Below are positions 32,915-42,477 of a DNA stretch of 64,000 bases, in pieces (positions within the stretch are counted from its first letter, which is position 1; every line of letters starts with the position of its first letter). A program made the position numbers and the translations under genes. The stretch lies in contig JBBDJD010000021.1 of NCBI GenBank assembly GCA_040880025.1, forward strand, positions 124,001 to 188,000, written 5' to 3'. The notes below the pieces were generated by a model. That model made no database searches, was not told where the DNA came from, and was given only the letters and a program-made list of their open reading frames with translations. The DNA is from RCIO01 sp040880025 (GTDB taxonomy: Bacteria > Pseudomonadota > Alphaproteobacteria > Rhizobiales > Rhizobiaceae).

Positions 32915-34081
32915 ATGACGCTTTCCGACGATCTGCGCGCCGAAGCCCGCCTTGCGCCCGAAAGCGGCATCGTGGCCGTCGCCAATTACGGCTGGGGACG
33001 CGAAGGGCTCATCCCGTTATGGGCCGGCGAGGGGGATCTGCCGACGCCGGATTTCATTTCAGGACCCGCAGCACGGGCTCTGGAGGGTGGCGAGACCTTC
33101 TATACTTATCAGCGCGGCATACCCGACCTGCGCAACGCGCTGGCGCGCTACCACACCGGTCTGTTCGGCCGCGAATTTGCGCCCGACGAGTTCTTCGTCA
33201 CCGGCGGCGGCATGCAGGCGATCCAGCTTTCGCTGCAGGCGACGGCCGGCGCTGGCGACGAGGTCATCTATTTCGCGCCGGCATGGCCGAACATTTTCGG
33301 CGCCGCGACCGTGGCTGGCGCCAGGCCGGTCGCCGTGCAGCTCGAATTCGGCGCCAATGGCTGGGCGCTGGACGTCGATCGCCTGGAAGCCGCGATTACC
33401 CCGAAGAGCCGGGTCATTTTCGTCAATTCGCCCTCCAACCCGACCGGCTGGACCGCGGACCGCGAGACGCTGGAGCGCATTCTGGCGCTGGCGCGCAAGA
33501 ACGGCCTGTGGATCATCGCCGACGAGATCTACACGCGCTTCTTCTATGGCGCCGCGCGCGCGCCGTCCTTCCTCGACATCATGGAGCCGGAAGACCGGAT
33601 CCTGTTCGTCAACACCTTCTCCAAGAACTGGGCCATGACCGGCTGGCGCATCGGCTGGATCAAGGCGCATCCCGAACTCGGACAGGTGATCGAGAACCTG
33701 ATCCAGTATTCGACGTCCGGCGTTGCGCAGTTCATGCAGCGCGGAGCGGTTGCCGCCCTGGATGAGGGTGAGGAATTCGTCGCCATGCAGGTGGACCGCG
33801 CGCGGAGCGCGCGCGACATGCTGTGCGACGCGCTCATTCCCACCGGCCGTGCGCGCGTCAGTCCGCCGGCTGGTGCGTTCTACCTGTTCTTTGCGGTGGA
33901 GGGCGTCACGGATTCGCTCCAGGCTGCATTCGACATTGTCGACAATGCCGGTGTCGGTCTTGCGCCGGGATCGGCGTTTGGAGACGGCGCCGACGCCTTC
34001 TTCCGCCTCTGCTTCAACCGCCGCCTCGACCAGATCGAACAGGCCGCCGACCGCCTGGCCGGGTGGATCGCATCACGCTGA
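32915..34081 (+). CDS. class I/II PLP-dependent aminotransferase
   Basis: A 388-residue fold-type I aminotransferase of the aspartate family. Landmarks are WAGEGDLPTPDFI, YTYQRGIPDLRNALARYH, TGGGMQAIQLSLQA, VNSPSNPTG, IIADEIYTRFFY and the Schiff-base lysine in NTFSKNWAMTGWRIGW, ending FRLCFNRRLDQIEQA. The substrate cannot be fixed from sequence. The 3' end overlaps the convergent marR gene by 68 bases. The ATG at 32915 has a weak ribosome site. Confidence 0.85.
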   Translation: MTLSDDLRAEARLAPESGIVAVANYGWGREGLIPLWAGEGDLPTPDFISGPAARALEGGETFYTYQRGIPDLRNALARYHTGLFGREFAPDEFFVTGGGMQAIQLSLQATAGAGDEVIYFAPAWPNIFGAATVAGARPVAVQLEFGANGWALDVDRLEAAITPKSRVIFVNSPSNPTGWTADRETLERILALARKNGLWIIADEIYTRFFYGAARAPSFLDIMEPEDRILFVNTFSKNWAMTGWRIGWIKAHPELGQVIENLIQYSTSGVAQFMQRGAVAALDEGEEFVAMQVDRARSARDMLCDALIPTGRARVSPPAGAFYLFFAVEGVTDSLQAAFDIVDNAGVGLAPGSAFGDGADAFFRLCFNRRLDQIEQAADRLAGWIASR

Positions 34082-34598
34082 GGCTTTCGGGGCGGGCCAG
34101 AATTGCCGCCCCGGCTCGCTGCCCCTCGGGATGAACGCCGTTGCGCTCCACGAGATCCGCAATCTCGATTGCGCTTTCGACCAGCGCCCTGCGTGTGTTC
34201 GCGTCGAGCGACTGCAGCCTGGCGAGTGCGATCTCCCCCATTGGCCGCGGCGCCCTGGCGACGACTGCTCGCCCTGATTCCGTCAAACGCGTGTGCACGA
34301 TGCGGCGATCGGCCGTCGAGCGGTAGCGCTCGATGATGCCGCGTTCTTCGAGATTGTCGAGAATGGTCACCACGGTCGCGGCACTCAGATCGGCATAGGC
34401 CGACAGCGCGGTGGTCGTCACTTCGCCGAGCTCCAGAATGCCGCGGCATACGACGAATTGCGCGGAGGTGAGACCGCACTGCTTGACCATCGCCCGCGAC
34501 TGCATGTCGTTGGCGCGCACGATCCTGCGGATCGCCTTTTCGAGAGCCGCCGCCTGGCCTCTGAAGCTGTCGATCTTGACCGCTGTGCGTGTCGTCAT
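34014..34598 (-). CDS. MarR family regulator, likely controlling the NAGGN operon
   Basis: A 194-residue MarR protein. The winged helix spans about 30-120: CGLTSAQFVVCRGILELGEVTTTALSAYADLS, then TVVTILDNLEERGIIERYRSTADRRIVHTRLTESG with the wing DRR. A C-terminal dimerisation helix and a basic tail of about 35 residues follow. The ATG at 34596-34598 was preferred over in-frame starts at 34625 and 34742. It is divergent from the NAGGN operon, and a perfect dyad lies between the two starts, which is the usual MarR layout. Confidence 0.82.
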   Translation of the reverse strand: MTTRTAVKIDSFRGQAAALEKAIRRIVRANDMQSRAMVKQCGLTSAQFVVCRGILELGEVTTTALSAYADLSAATVVTILDNLEERGIIERYRSTADRRIVHTRLTESGRAVVARAPRPMGEIALARLQSLDANTRRALVESAIEIADLVERNGVHPEGQRAGAAILARPESLSVMRSTRPGGRRPVRSGRGGG

Positions 34599-34610
34599 CC
34601 CGGAACCAAT

Positions 34611-34637
34611 TTGACTTCTAATCATTAGAACTATAAC
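34611..34637 (+). promoter_or_regulatory. promoter and MarR-type operator in front of the NAGGN operon
   Basis: TTGACT (34611-34616) and TATAAC (34632-34637), 15 bases apart, form a promoter for asnO. The spacer is filled by a perfect dyad, TTCTAAT-C-ATTAGAA (34616-34630). A regulator bound there would block the polymerase, and the dyad also lies 18-32 bases upstream of the marR ATG. The binding protein is presumed to be the adjacent MarR. Confidence 0.6.
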
Positions 34638-34684
34638 TAAACGCCGCGAAAAGGCAATTGTCAATGAAAGGCCGATAACAGAGC

Positions 34685-36460
34685 ATGTGCGGTATATGTG
34701 GTGAGGTAAGGTTCGATGGTGCGCCGCCGTCGGCGACGGCAATGGCGGCTATGATGGATGCGATGGCGCCGCGCGGTCCCGACGGGTCGGGCTATCTGCA
34801 GCACGGCGGCGTCGCGCTCGGCCACCGGCGGCTGAAGATCATCGATCTCTCCGACCGCTCCCGCCAGCCGATGACCGACTCCGCTCTGGGCATGTCGATC
34901 GCCTTCAATGGCTGCATCTACAACTATCCCGAATTGCGCGAAGAACTGGAGGCGAAGGGTTACGACTTCTTTTCCTCCGGAGATACCGAAGTCATTATCA
35001 AGGCCTGGCATTGCTGGGGCGAGCAGGCGATCAGCCGGATGCACGGCATGTTTGCTTTCGTGCTCTCCGAGCGCGAGACGGGCCGCACGGTCATGGTTCG
35101 CGACCGCTTCGGCATCAAGCCGCTTTATTATTCCGAAAAGCCGGATGCGATCCGCTTCGCGTCCTCGCTGCCCGCCCTGGTCAAGGCGGGCGACGTCGAT
35201 ACGTCGATCAACCGTGCCGCGCTCCACAATTACATGAGCTTTCACGCCGTCGTTCCGCCGCCGCGCACGATTCTCAACGGCGTGCGCAAACTGCCGCCGG
35301 CCACGATCCGCATCATCGAGAACGATGGCGCGACGACCGACAAGATCTACTGGAATCCTCCATTCGACCGCGATCCCGAACTTTCCGGCCTGTCCAGCGA
35401 GGAGTGGCGCGAGCGCGTCCACGATGCGCTCAGGCTTGCCGTCAAGCGCCGCATGGTGGCCGATGTCCCGGTCGGCGTGCTGCTTTCCGGCGGCGTCGAT
35501 TCCAGCCTCATCGTCGCGCTGTTGGCCGAGGCCGGCCAACACGGGCTGATGAGCTTCTCCGTCGGCTTTCAGGAAGCCAAGGGCGAGAAGGGCGACGAGT
35601 TCGTCTATTCCGACCTGATCGCCGAGCGCTTCGGCACCGATCATCACAAGATATTCGTGCCCTCGTCGGAGCTGATGGATGCCCTGCCGGGCACCTTCGC
35701 GGCGATGTCCGAACCGATGGTTTCCTACGACAATGTCGGCTTTTATCTGCTGTCCAAGGAAGTGTCCAAGCACATCAAGGTGGTCCAGTCAGGCCAGGGC
35801 GCCGACGAAATATTTGCCGGCTATCATTGGTATCCGCCCCTTATGAATTCCAACGATGTTGTCGACGACTATGCCCGCGTGTTCTTCGACCGTGACCATG
35901 AGACGCTGAAGAAGCAGCTCAGTCCCGACTGGATCGCCGACAGTGACGCCAGCCGCGATCTCGTGGCCGAACATCTGGGCCGCTCGGGCGCGGACACGCC
36001 GGTCGACCGGGCGTTGAGGCTCGACGGCACGGTGATGCTGGTCGACGACCCGGTGAAACGGGTCGACAACATGACCATGGCCTGGGGCCTGGAAGCGCGT
36101 GTTCCCTTCCTCGACCACGAGCTTGTCGAACTGGCCGCCCGCATCCCGCCGCAGGAGAAGCTGCGCGACAACGGCAAGGGTATTCTGAAGGACGTCGCAC
36201 GGCAGGTGCTGCCTTCCGAGGTGATCGACCGCAAGAAGGGCTACTTTCCGGTTCCCGAGCTGAAATATATCGACGGCGCCTATCTCGACCTCGTGCGCGA
36301 TGCGCTGACATCGCAGGCGGCGCGAGAGCGCGGCCTGTTCCGCGAGGATTATCTTGAACGGCTGTTTGAGAATCCGGCGGAACATATCACCCCGTTGCAG
36401 GGTTCCGAACTGTGGCAGGCCGGACTGCTCGAATTGTGGCTGCAGACCCACGGGATTTGA
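34685..36460 (+). CDS. asnO: N-acetylglutaminylglutamine amidotransferase (asparagine synthase family)
   Basis: A 591-residue class II glutamine amidotransferase that amidates N-acetylglutaminylglutamine to the osmolyte NAGGN. The nucleophile Cys2 is in MCGICGEVRF. The glutaminase domain (about 1-210) shows RGPDGSG, LGHRRLKIIDLS and FNGCIYNY. The synthetase domain has the ATP-binding loop VLLSGGVDSSLI (about 262-273), QSGQGADEIFAGYHWYP and KRVDNMTMAWGLEARVPFLD. Assignment to NAGGN rather than asparagine rests on the immediate neighbours: the synthetase gene one base downstream and the M42 peptidase. Confidence 0.88.
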   Translation: MCGICGEVRFDGAPPSATAMAAMMDAMAPRGPDGSGYLQHGGVALGHRRLKIIDLSDRSRQPMTDSALGMSIAFNGCIYNYPELREELEAKGYDFFSSGDTEVIIKAWHCWGEQAISRMHGMFAFVLSERETGRTVMVRDRFGIKPLYYSEKPDAIRFASSLPALVKAGDVDTSINRAALHNYMSFHAVVPPPRTILNGVRKLPPATIRIIENDGATTDKIYWNPPFDRDPELSGLSSEEWRERVHDALRLAVKRRMVADVPVGVLLSGGVDSSLIVALLAEAGQHGLMSFSVGFQEAKGEKGDEFVYSDLIAERFGTDHHKIFVPSSELMDALPGTFAAMSEPMVSYDNVGFYLLSKEVSKHIKVVQSGQGADEIFAGYHWYPPLMNSNDVVDDYARVFFDRDHETLKKQLSPDWIADSDASRDLVAEHLGRSGADTPVDRALRLDGTVMLVDDPVKRVDNMTMAWGLEARVPFLDHELVELAARIPPQEKLRDNGKGILKDVARQVLPSEVIDRKKGYFPVPELKYIDGAYLDLVRDALTSQAARERGLFREDYLERLFENPAEHITPLQGSELWQAGLLELWLQTHGI

Positions 36461-36461
36461 C

Positions 36462-38270
36462 ATGATGGCCGACGAACACAAGACCGCCGACGCCAAGCGC
36501 CACCGCGCCCGCAGCGACGGCCAGATGGGCGTGCGCCTCAAGCGCATGCGCGACGAATCCCTCAGGCCGCCGATCGGTTCGGCTGGCGGCGGGGAGGCCG
36601 CGCCGAAACCGTCTGCGATGCTGGACTGCGGCTGGGGGCAACTCATTTTCTCGCAGACATTCGACAGCAACAAGGGCATCGTCGAGGCGCTGCGCGCCGA
36701 GCGTCCGGACAGGCGCGACATAGCCTTCTACGTCCGCGATCCCCACATCCTGCTTTCGCTGGCGCCGCAGGAGGTCTTTCTCGACCCGTCGCACACCTAC
36801 CGGCTGGAACTGGCGACCTACCGGCCCGGACGGCGGCAGCCGCGGGGCTATTTCATCCGCCGCCTTTCGTCGGAGAGCGACGCCGAGGCGGTCAACGCCA
36901 TCTACGCCGCGCGCCAGATGGTGCACGTCAATCCGGACTTCTTCTGGTCGAGCCGCGACAGCCGCGCCATCACCTGTTTCGTCGCCGAGGACGAGGCAAC
37001 CGGCCAGATTATCGGCACGGCGACCGGCATCGACCACCGGCGCGCCTTCAACGATCCCGAACACGGCTCGTCGCTCTGGTGCCTGGCGGTCGATCCGCAG
37101 GCGCGCTATCCGGGCATCGGCGAGATGCTGGTGCGCCGCGTCGCCGAACATTTCAAGGCGCGGGGCGGGGCCTTCCTCGACCTGTCGGTGCTGCACGACA
37201 ACGATCAGGCCATTGCGCTCTATGAAAAGCTGGGCTTCCACCGCGTTCCGGTCTTCGCCGTCAAGCGCAAGAACCCGATCAACGAGAAGCTCTTCGCAGC
37301 TCCGATCAGGGATTATGACGGGCTCAATCCCTATGCCCGCATCGTCGTCGACGAGGCGCGCCGGCGCGGCGTGCATGTCGACATCATGGATGCCGATGGC
37401 GGCTTCTTCAAACTGTCCTTCGGCGGTCGTTCGATCAAATGCCGCGAGGCGCTGTCCGAACTGACCTCCGGCGTTGCCATGTCGATATGCGACGACAAGG
37501 CGGTCACCCGCCGCGTCGTGGAAAAGGCGGGCCTGGTCGTGGCCGAGCAGATCGAGGCGGAGGGAGACGAAGCGGCGATCGATGCTTTTGTGAAGAAGCA
37601 CGGCCGCGTCGTGGTCAAACCGGCGCGGGGCGAGCAGGGTCGCGGCGTTGCCGTCGGACTGGAAGACCGCGAGGATGTCCGCGAGGCGATCGCCAATGCC
37701 CGTGAAGTGTGCGACCGCGTGCTGGTCGAGTCCTGTTTCGACGGCGAGGACTTGCGCCTCGTCGTCATCGACCACAAGCTGGTTGCCGCCGCTGTCCGCC
37801 GCCCGCCGCATATCATCGGAGACGGCCAGCGCAGCGTGGGAACATTGATCGAGGCGCAGTCGCGCCGCCGCGCCGCCGCGACCGGCGGAGAAAGCATGAT
37901 CCCGGTCGACGACGAGACGATGCGCTGCCTCGCATCGCAGGGCATGTCGCTCGAAGACGTGCCGCCCGAAGGCAAGGACATCGTGGTGCGCAAGACCGCC
38001 AATCTGCATACGGGCGGCTCTATACACGACGTGACCGATATCGTTCACCCGAAGCTGGTGGACGCCGCCTGCAAGGCCTCCCGGGCGATCGATATTCCGG
38101 TCGTAGGCATCGACTTCATGGTGCATGCTCCCGACAGGCCGGACTACGTCTTCATCGAGGCCAACGAACGCCCGGGTCTCGCCAATCACGAGCCGCAGCC
38201 GACCGCGGAACGTTATTTGGACCTGTTGTTTCCCATGTCACGCGCGAGAACCGATCTTCCGTCAGGTTGA
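36462..38270 (+). CDS. ngg: N-acetylglutaminylglutamine synthetase (GNAT + ATP-grasp)
   Basis: A 602-residue bifunctional enzyme that makes N-acetylglutaminylglutamine. The N-terminal GNAT acetyltransferase (about 110-280) has LWCLAVDPQARYPGIGEMLVRRVAEH and ALYEKLGFHRVPVFAVKR. The ATP-grasp ligase (about 330-590) has VVVKPARGEQGRGVAVGL, DLRLVVIDHKLVAAAVRRPP and DFMVHAPDRPDYVFIEANERPGL. The ATG at 36462 follows the asnO stop by one base. It is the middle gene of the osmolyte operon. Confidence 0.92.
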   Translation: MMADEHKTADAKRHRARSDGQMGVRLKRMRDESLRPPIGSAGGGEAAPKPSAMLDCGWGQLIFSQTFDSNKGIVEALRAERPDRRDIAFYVRDPHILLSLAPQEVFLDPSHTYRLELATYRPGRRQPRGYFIRRLSSESDAEAVNAIYAARQMVHVNPDFFWSSRDSRAITCFVAEDEATGQIIGTATGIDHRRAFNDPEHGSSLWCLAVDPQARYPGIGEMLVRRVAEHFKARGGAFLDLSVLHDNDQAIALYEKLGFHRVPVFAVKRKNPINEKLFAAPIRDYDGLNPYARIVVDEARRRGVHVDIMDADGGFFKLSFGGRSIKCREALSELTSGVAMSICDDKAVTRRVVEKAGLVVAEQIEAEGDEAAIDAFVKKHGRVVVKPARGEQGRGVAVGLEDREDVREAIANAREVCDRVLVESCFDGEDLRLVVIDHKLVAAAVRRPPHIIGDGQRSVGTLIEAQSRRRAAATGGESMIPVDDETMRCLASQGMSLEDVPPEGKDIVVRKTANLHTGGSIHDVTDIVHPKLVDAACKASRAIDIPVVGIDFMVHAPDRPDYVFIEANERPGLANHEPQPTAERYLDLLFPMSRARTDLPSG

Positions 38271-38317
38271 CCATCTCCGCCGGAGCGGGTTTTGTGCGCG
38301 TGAAACGGAGACGTCTT

Positions 38318-39478
38318 ATGCCGCGACTGAAAATCGACGTCGACTATCTGGTCGGCTCGCTCGAAGCGCTTCTGTCGATCGACAGCCCGACCGGCTACAC
38401 CGATCGCATTGCGCGCCACGCCACGGAGGAACTGCAACGGCTCGGTCTCAAACCCGAATTGACGCGCCGCGGCGCGGTCCGGGCCGTGACGAAGGGCGAG
38501 AGGCGCGAGGGCGCGCGGGCCATCATCACCCATCTCGATACGCTGGGCGCACAGGTGAAGCTGGTCAAGGAGACCGGCCGCTTGGAACTCATCCCGATCG
38601 GACACTGGTCGTCGCGCTTCGCCGAAGGCTGCCGGGCCACGATCTACACTGAAGCCGGCAGCTATCGCGGCACGATCCTGCCGCTCAAGGCGTCAGGGCA
38701 CACCTTCAACGAGGAGATCGACAACCAGCCGGTCGGCTGGTCCCATGTCGAATTGCGTATCGACGCCATGACCCGGTCGAAGGACGACACGCTCGGCCTC
38801 GGCATCGATGTCGGTGATTTTGTCGGTGTGGACCCTCAGCCTGAATTTCTCGACAACGGCTTCATCAACTCGCGTCATCTCGACGACAAGGCTGGCGTCG
38901 CGATCGCGCTGGCGGCCATCGAGGCGCTCAATCGCGAGAAACCGGACCTGCCGCTCGACGTGCATTGGCTCTTCACCATCGCGGAGGAAGTGGGCGTGGG
39001 CGCAGCGTCCATCATCACGCCTGACATCGCCTCCATGGTCACCATCGACAACGGAACCACCGCGCCCGGCCAGAACTCGTCGGAGTTCGGCGTAACCGTC
39101 GCGATGGCCGACCAGGCGGGACCGTTCGACTATCACCTCACCCGCAAGCTGGTTGAGCTGTGCCGGGAGCACGACATCCGCTTCCAGAAGGATATCTTCC
39201 GCTACTATCGGTCGGATTCCGCCTCGGCCATCGAGGCCGGCCACGACGTGCGCACCGCGCTGCTGGCTTTTGGTGTTGATGCGTCGCACGGCTACGAACG
39301 CATTCACGTCCATGCGCTGCGTTCCGTTGCTGAACTGGTCACGGCCTACATCACATCGCCGCTCGAAATCGAGCGCGACCTGCGGCCGGTTTCGGATCTG
39401 GAAGGCTTTCCCGAACAGCCGATGGACGAAGCGGAGCAGCCGGAAGTCGAGCTCAACGGGGGCGATCCGGAAGATTAG
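38318..39478 (+). CDS. NAGGN-system M42 family peptidase
   Basis: A 386-residue M42/M28-type metallopeptidase. The metal and catalytic residues are visible in IITHLDTLGAQVK (His-x-Asp), FINSRHLDDKAGVAIALAA, FTIAEEVGVGAAS (Glu-Glu) and the late His in HGYERIHVHALRS. Members next to asnO and ngg are thought to turn over or process the dipeptide osmolyte, though this is not proven. The ATG at 38318 has GGAG upstream and lies 48 bases after ngg. An acidic tail of about 25 residues ends the protein. Confidence 0.88.
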   Translation: MPRLKIDVDYLVGSLEALLSIDSPTGYTDRIARHATEELQRLGLKPELTRRGAVRAVTKGERREGARAIITHLDTLGAQVKLVKETGRLELIPIGHWSSRFAEGCRATIYTEAGSYRGTILPLKASGHTFNEEIDNQPVGWSHVELRIDAMTRSKDDTLGLGIDVGDFVGVDPQPEFLDNGFINSRHLDDKAGVAIALAAIEALNREKPDLPLDVHWLFTIAEEVGVGAASIITPDIASMVTIDNGTTAPGQNSSEFGVTVAMADQAGPFDYHLTRKLVELCREHDIRFQKDIFRYYRSDSASAIEAGHDVRTALLAFGVDASHGYERIHVHALRSVAELVTAYITSPLEIERDLRPVSDLEGFPEQPMDEAEQPEVELNGGDPED

Positions 39479-39483
39479 AAGAA

Positions 39484-40041
39484 TTACTGCCTTTGGAACT
39501 CGATCTCGCCGGCCACGATCCAGCTGTTGGTTGCGCGGTCGAAAAACTGGCTCTGAACCAGAAACGCGTTGTCCCGGGGCGGCGTGACGAAGGTGCGTAC
39601 CCTCACCATCTTGCCGGCGTCCTCCACCTGGGCTTCGGACACGATCATGTTTTCGGCAATACGCAGGCTCGGATTGACGAGACCGGCGTTTGCCGCGGCG
39701 CCGAGGAAATCGCCGGTCAGTTCTTCGCCTTTGGCGGTGAGCTTGCCTTTGAGGTTTCGCGTGCCCTGCGTGGTGCCGCATTTGCCATTGTTCAGAAGGG
39801 CGATCTCCGCCGGATCGAACTCGGCCGAAATGCGGCATGTGATGCGGGTCGGCTCCGAGCGGAAATTCGGCCGGGCCTCGCCGCTGCCGCGCCAGTCGCC
39901 CTGATAGGCCGCGAGAATGGTGGCGCTGTCGGACGTCAGCGACTGCGCTGTCGCCGGAACGCCAAGCGCCAGGACAAACGCGGCCGCCTTGAATATGCGT
40001 AACAGATAGCCGGGCAATTCCCCGCTCCAATTTCTCTTCAC
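39484..40041 (-). CDS. secreted protein coupled to the MMPL exporter
   Basis: A 185-residue protein with a likely signal peptide (about 1-32, hydrophobic IFKAAAFVLALGVPATAQ). The mature part has a beta-barrel-like pattern: YQGDWRGSGEARP, TCRISAEFDP, a GKCGTTQG turn, NLKGKLTAKGEELTGDF and a final WIVAGEIEFQRQ. The GTG start at 40039-40041 overlaps the stop of the exporter gene by 4 bases (GTGA), which shows translational coupling. I cannot name the family; it may be a periplasmic partner of the exporter. Confidence 0.7.
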   Translation of the reverse strand: MKRNWSGELPGYLLRIFKAAAFVLALGVPATAQSLTSDSATILAAYQGDWRGSGEARPNFRSEPTRITCRISAEFDPAEIALLNNGKCGTTQGTRNLKGKLTAKGEELTGDFLGAAANAGLVNPSLRIAENMIVSEAQVEDAGKMVRVRTFVTPPRDNAFLVQSQFFDRATNSWIVAGEIEFQRQ

Positions 40042-42275
40042 ACAGCGCGCCCCGTAATGCGCCGAAGTGTCAGGATCAAGGCAGGCAGGAACGCCAGGTT
40101 GGCGACCAGCGCCACGCACAGCGTGGTGATGATCAGAAAACCGAGATTAGAAACCGAAGGCAGGCTGGAAAACAGCGTGCCGAACGAACCCGCGATAAAC
40201 ATGAATGTCGCCGATACGAGCGCCGGCGCGACTTCCAGCAACGCCTCGTGCATGGCCTTGCGGTCGGTCATGCCGGAGGCAAGGTTGGCGAGGAAGGCGT
40301 TGATCACATGTACCGCGTTGTCGATTGAGATGCCGAAGGCGATGGTGAGCGCGATCACGTGCGGAATATCCATCGGCTGGCCGATCGCCCATAGCGCGCT
40401 TTCGATGAACAGCACGGGGATGAGGTTGGGCAGCAGCGCGGCAAGCGCCACTGTCGGCGCCCGCGATCCCAGCGCTAGTACGAACACGCCGAGCACGATG
40501 GCGATGATCAGGCTGTTGCGCAGATCGTTGACGATGTTGGGTATCTCGATGGCCGCGAGGATCGGATAGCCGGTCACCGTCGCGCCCTCTATTCCCTCGG
40601 CGTCCAGATCGTTCACGACCTCCTGCGCCGCCGCCACGGCCGTGACCGGATCCATCCCGTAGGGAACTGTGCCCGTGATCAGATATTCCCGCCTGTCCTC
40701 GGACAGGAACCGGCCGCGCAGATTGTCGGGCGCGTCATTCATCGCGTCGGCGAGCGCGCTGGCCGTCAGCCCCGCATCGCGCACCCTGGCCAGCGAGATG
40801 GTCCTGTTGCGCCCGATTTTGTCGCCGAATTCGCTTTCCGCCCTGCCGAGCGCATCGAGTGCGGCTTCGTCGGTCCATTCCTGCCCGGCCGGCACCGGCA
40901 ACAGCAGATAGATCGGTGCGACGCCGCCGAAAACGTCAACCGCCAGTTTCTCGCCAAGGGCGGCTTGTGAATCGCGCGGCAATTGGTCGGAAATCTCGTG
41001 TTGTTCATCAACCAGTAGATGTCCGGTGGTCAACACCAGCGCCGTGGCAAGGCTTGCCATGCCGACAACGCCCGGCCTCCAGATCGCCAGCCGTGACACC
41101 AGCGGCCCGACCGGCTCGAACACGCCCTGCCTCTTGCCGATCTTGATGTGGTGGCCGAAGAAATAGAGCGAAAGCGGCATCACGACCATGACTGCCACGA
41201 AGGCGATCATCACAGCGCTCGATCCCAGCAGCGCCAGTGAGCGCAGCGCCTGATTGCCGCCGAACGCGAAGGAGCCGAACGCCACCGAGGTCGTGATCGA
41301 GGTCATCGAATTGGCCGGTCCGGCCCGGAGGATCGCGGCCTTGATCGCGTCGCGCCCGTCGAGCCCCTGATAGCGGATCGATGACCAGGCAAAAAACAGC
41401 ATGATCGTGTCGGCAAGCGCCAGCACCATCGCGATGGTCGGCAATGCGGTGGACAGGTAGTTCATGCTGCTGCCCGCAATCGCGTAGCCTCCCAGCACCC
41501 AGGCGACGGCGGCAAGCGCCGGCAACGTGCACAGTGTGGCGGGAACGATGGCGCGGAAGGTCGCGAGCGAGACGAGGAATACCAGGCTGATGCCGAGAAT
41601 GGTCAGCAGCGTCTGATCCGAGATGAGCGCCTCCACGGCATCGGCGCGCAGCAGCGGATAGCCGACGAAATCGAGTGTCAGCCCATCGGGCGCGATGTCA
41701 CGGATTTCCTGGATGAGCTCGTAGACCGGCTCCGCATCCGGTGGGTTGCCGTTCTTTTCCGAGAATGGGCTCTCGATCGAGATCAGCACGGCATTGCGTT
41801 CCGGTCGCGAGAATTGTGCGATCAGCGGGTCGTCCTCGGCCGCCTCGGCAATGATGGCGGTGACGTCGTCGCCCGCCTCGAAACGTTCAGGCAGCGCCGA
41901 CGCGATTGCGCCGGATTCGGGGTCGATCCGGCTCGCCGTGAACAGCGAAAACACGCTCTCCACCCCGTCCACCAGCGTAAGGTCGAGATGCAGCGTTCTC
42001 AGCTTCTCCATGCCGTCCGGCTGGTAGAGGTCGTCAGCCCTCACGATGATGGCGAGGTCGCCGGAAAAATCGCGGAAATCGTGCTGGACGTGGCGATAGC
42101 TTCGAAACGCTTCGCTCTTGCCGGCCAGCACGTTGAGCACATTGCCGTCGAAGGTGAGCCGGGGGATGGCCGCAATGCCGATGGCTATCGAAATGAAAAA
42201 CAGCGCCGCGAATAACCGCGGAAAACGCAGTACGAGAAGCCCCAGCGCTTCCAGACCGAACCCGAAACTTTTCAG
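40038..42275 (-). CDS. MMPL/RND-type exporter with a probable CTG start
   Basis: About 745 residues in two halves, each with one leading helix, a periplasmic loop and five further helices. The second half shows IALTIAFGISIDNAVHVINAFLANLA, the RND/MMPL helix with conserved Asp/His. Starting at the GTG at 42140 would remove the first membrane helix. The in-frame upstream sequence encodes LLVLRFPRLFAALFFISIAIG, and a CTG at 42273-42275 is preceded by GGAGG at ideal spacing, so I extend the gene to CTG. No in-frame ATG, GTG or TTG was seen just upstream of it. Substrates may be lipids or hopanoids. Confidence 0.82.
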   Translation of the reverse strand: MKSFGFGLEALGLLVLRFPRLFAALFFISIAIGIAAIPRLTFDGNVLNVLAGKSEAFRSYRHVQHDFRDFSGDLAIIVRADDLYQPDGMEKLRTLHLDLTLVDGVESVFSLFTASRIDPESGAIASALPERFEAGDDVTAIIAEAAEDDPLIAQFSRPERNAVLISIESPFSEKNGNPPDAEPVYELIQEIRDIAPDGLTLDFVGYPLLRADAVEALISDQTLLTILGISLVFLVSLATFRAIVPATLCTLPALAAVAWVLGGYAIAGSSMNYLSTALPTIAMVLALADTIMLFFAWSSIRYQGLDGRDAIKAAILRAGPANSMTSITTSVAFGSFAFGGNQALRSLALLGSSAVMIAFVAVMVVMPLSLYFFGHHIKIGKRQGVFEPVGPLVSRLAIWRPGVVGMASLATALVLTTGHLLVDEQHEISDQLPRDSQAALGEKLAVDVFGGVAPIYLLLPVPAGQEWTDEAALDALGRAESEFGDKIGRNRTISLARVRDAGLTASALADAMNDAPDNLRGRFLSEDRREYLITGTVPYGMDPVTAVAAAQEVVNDLDAEGIEGATVTGYPILAAIEIPNIVNDLRNSLIIAIVLGVFVLALGSRAPTVALAALLPNLIPVLFIESALWAIGQPMDIPHVIALTIAFGISIDNAVHVINAFLANLASGMTDRKAMHEALLEVAPALVSATFMFIAGSFGTLFSSLPSVSNLGFLIITTLCVALVANLAFLPALILTLRRITGRAV

Positions 42276-42477
42276 GTCTTCCTCCCGCCCGTGAACCGTG
42301 CCCCGCCAGTCGCTGCCGGGGTTGCCGATTGTTCCGGCATTCAGGTGAACATCACCGTCCCGTATAGGGATTTCGCGCGGTTCTATGGCAAAGATTCAGA
42401 CGAGGCAAAAAGAATCGGCGCAGATCCGCAACGGGAGTTAGTCCCGCCGCGGCTGCGCCGTTCGGTTGACTGGATGT

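Noticed and set aside
36387..38189. A 600-codon open frame antisense to ngg
   Set aside because: Same reasoning: it mirrors a conserved enzyme gene and has no ribosome site or recognisable domain.
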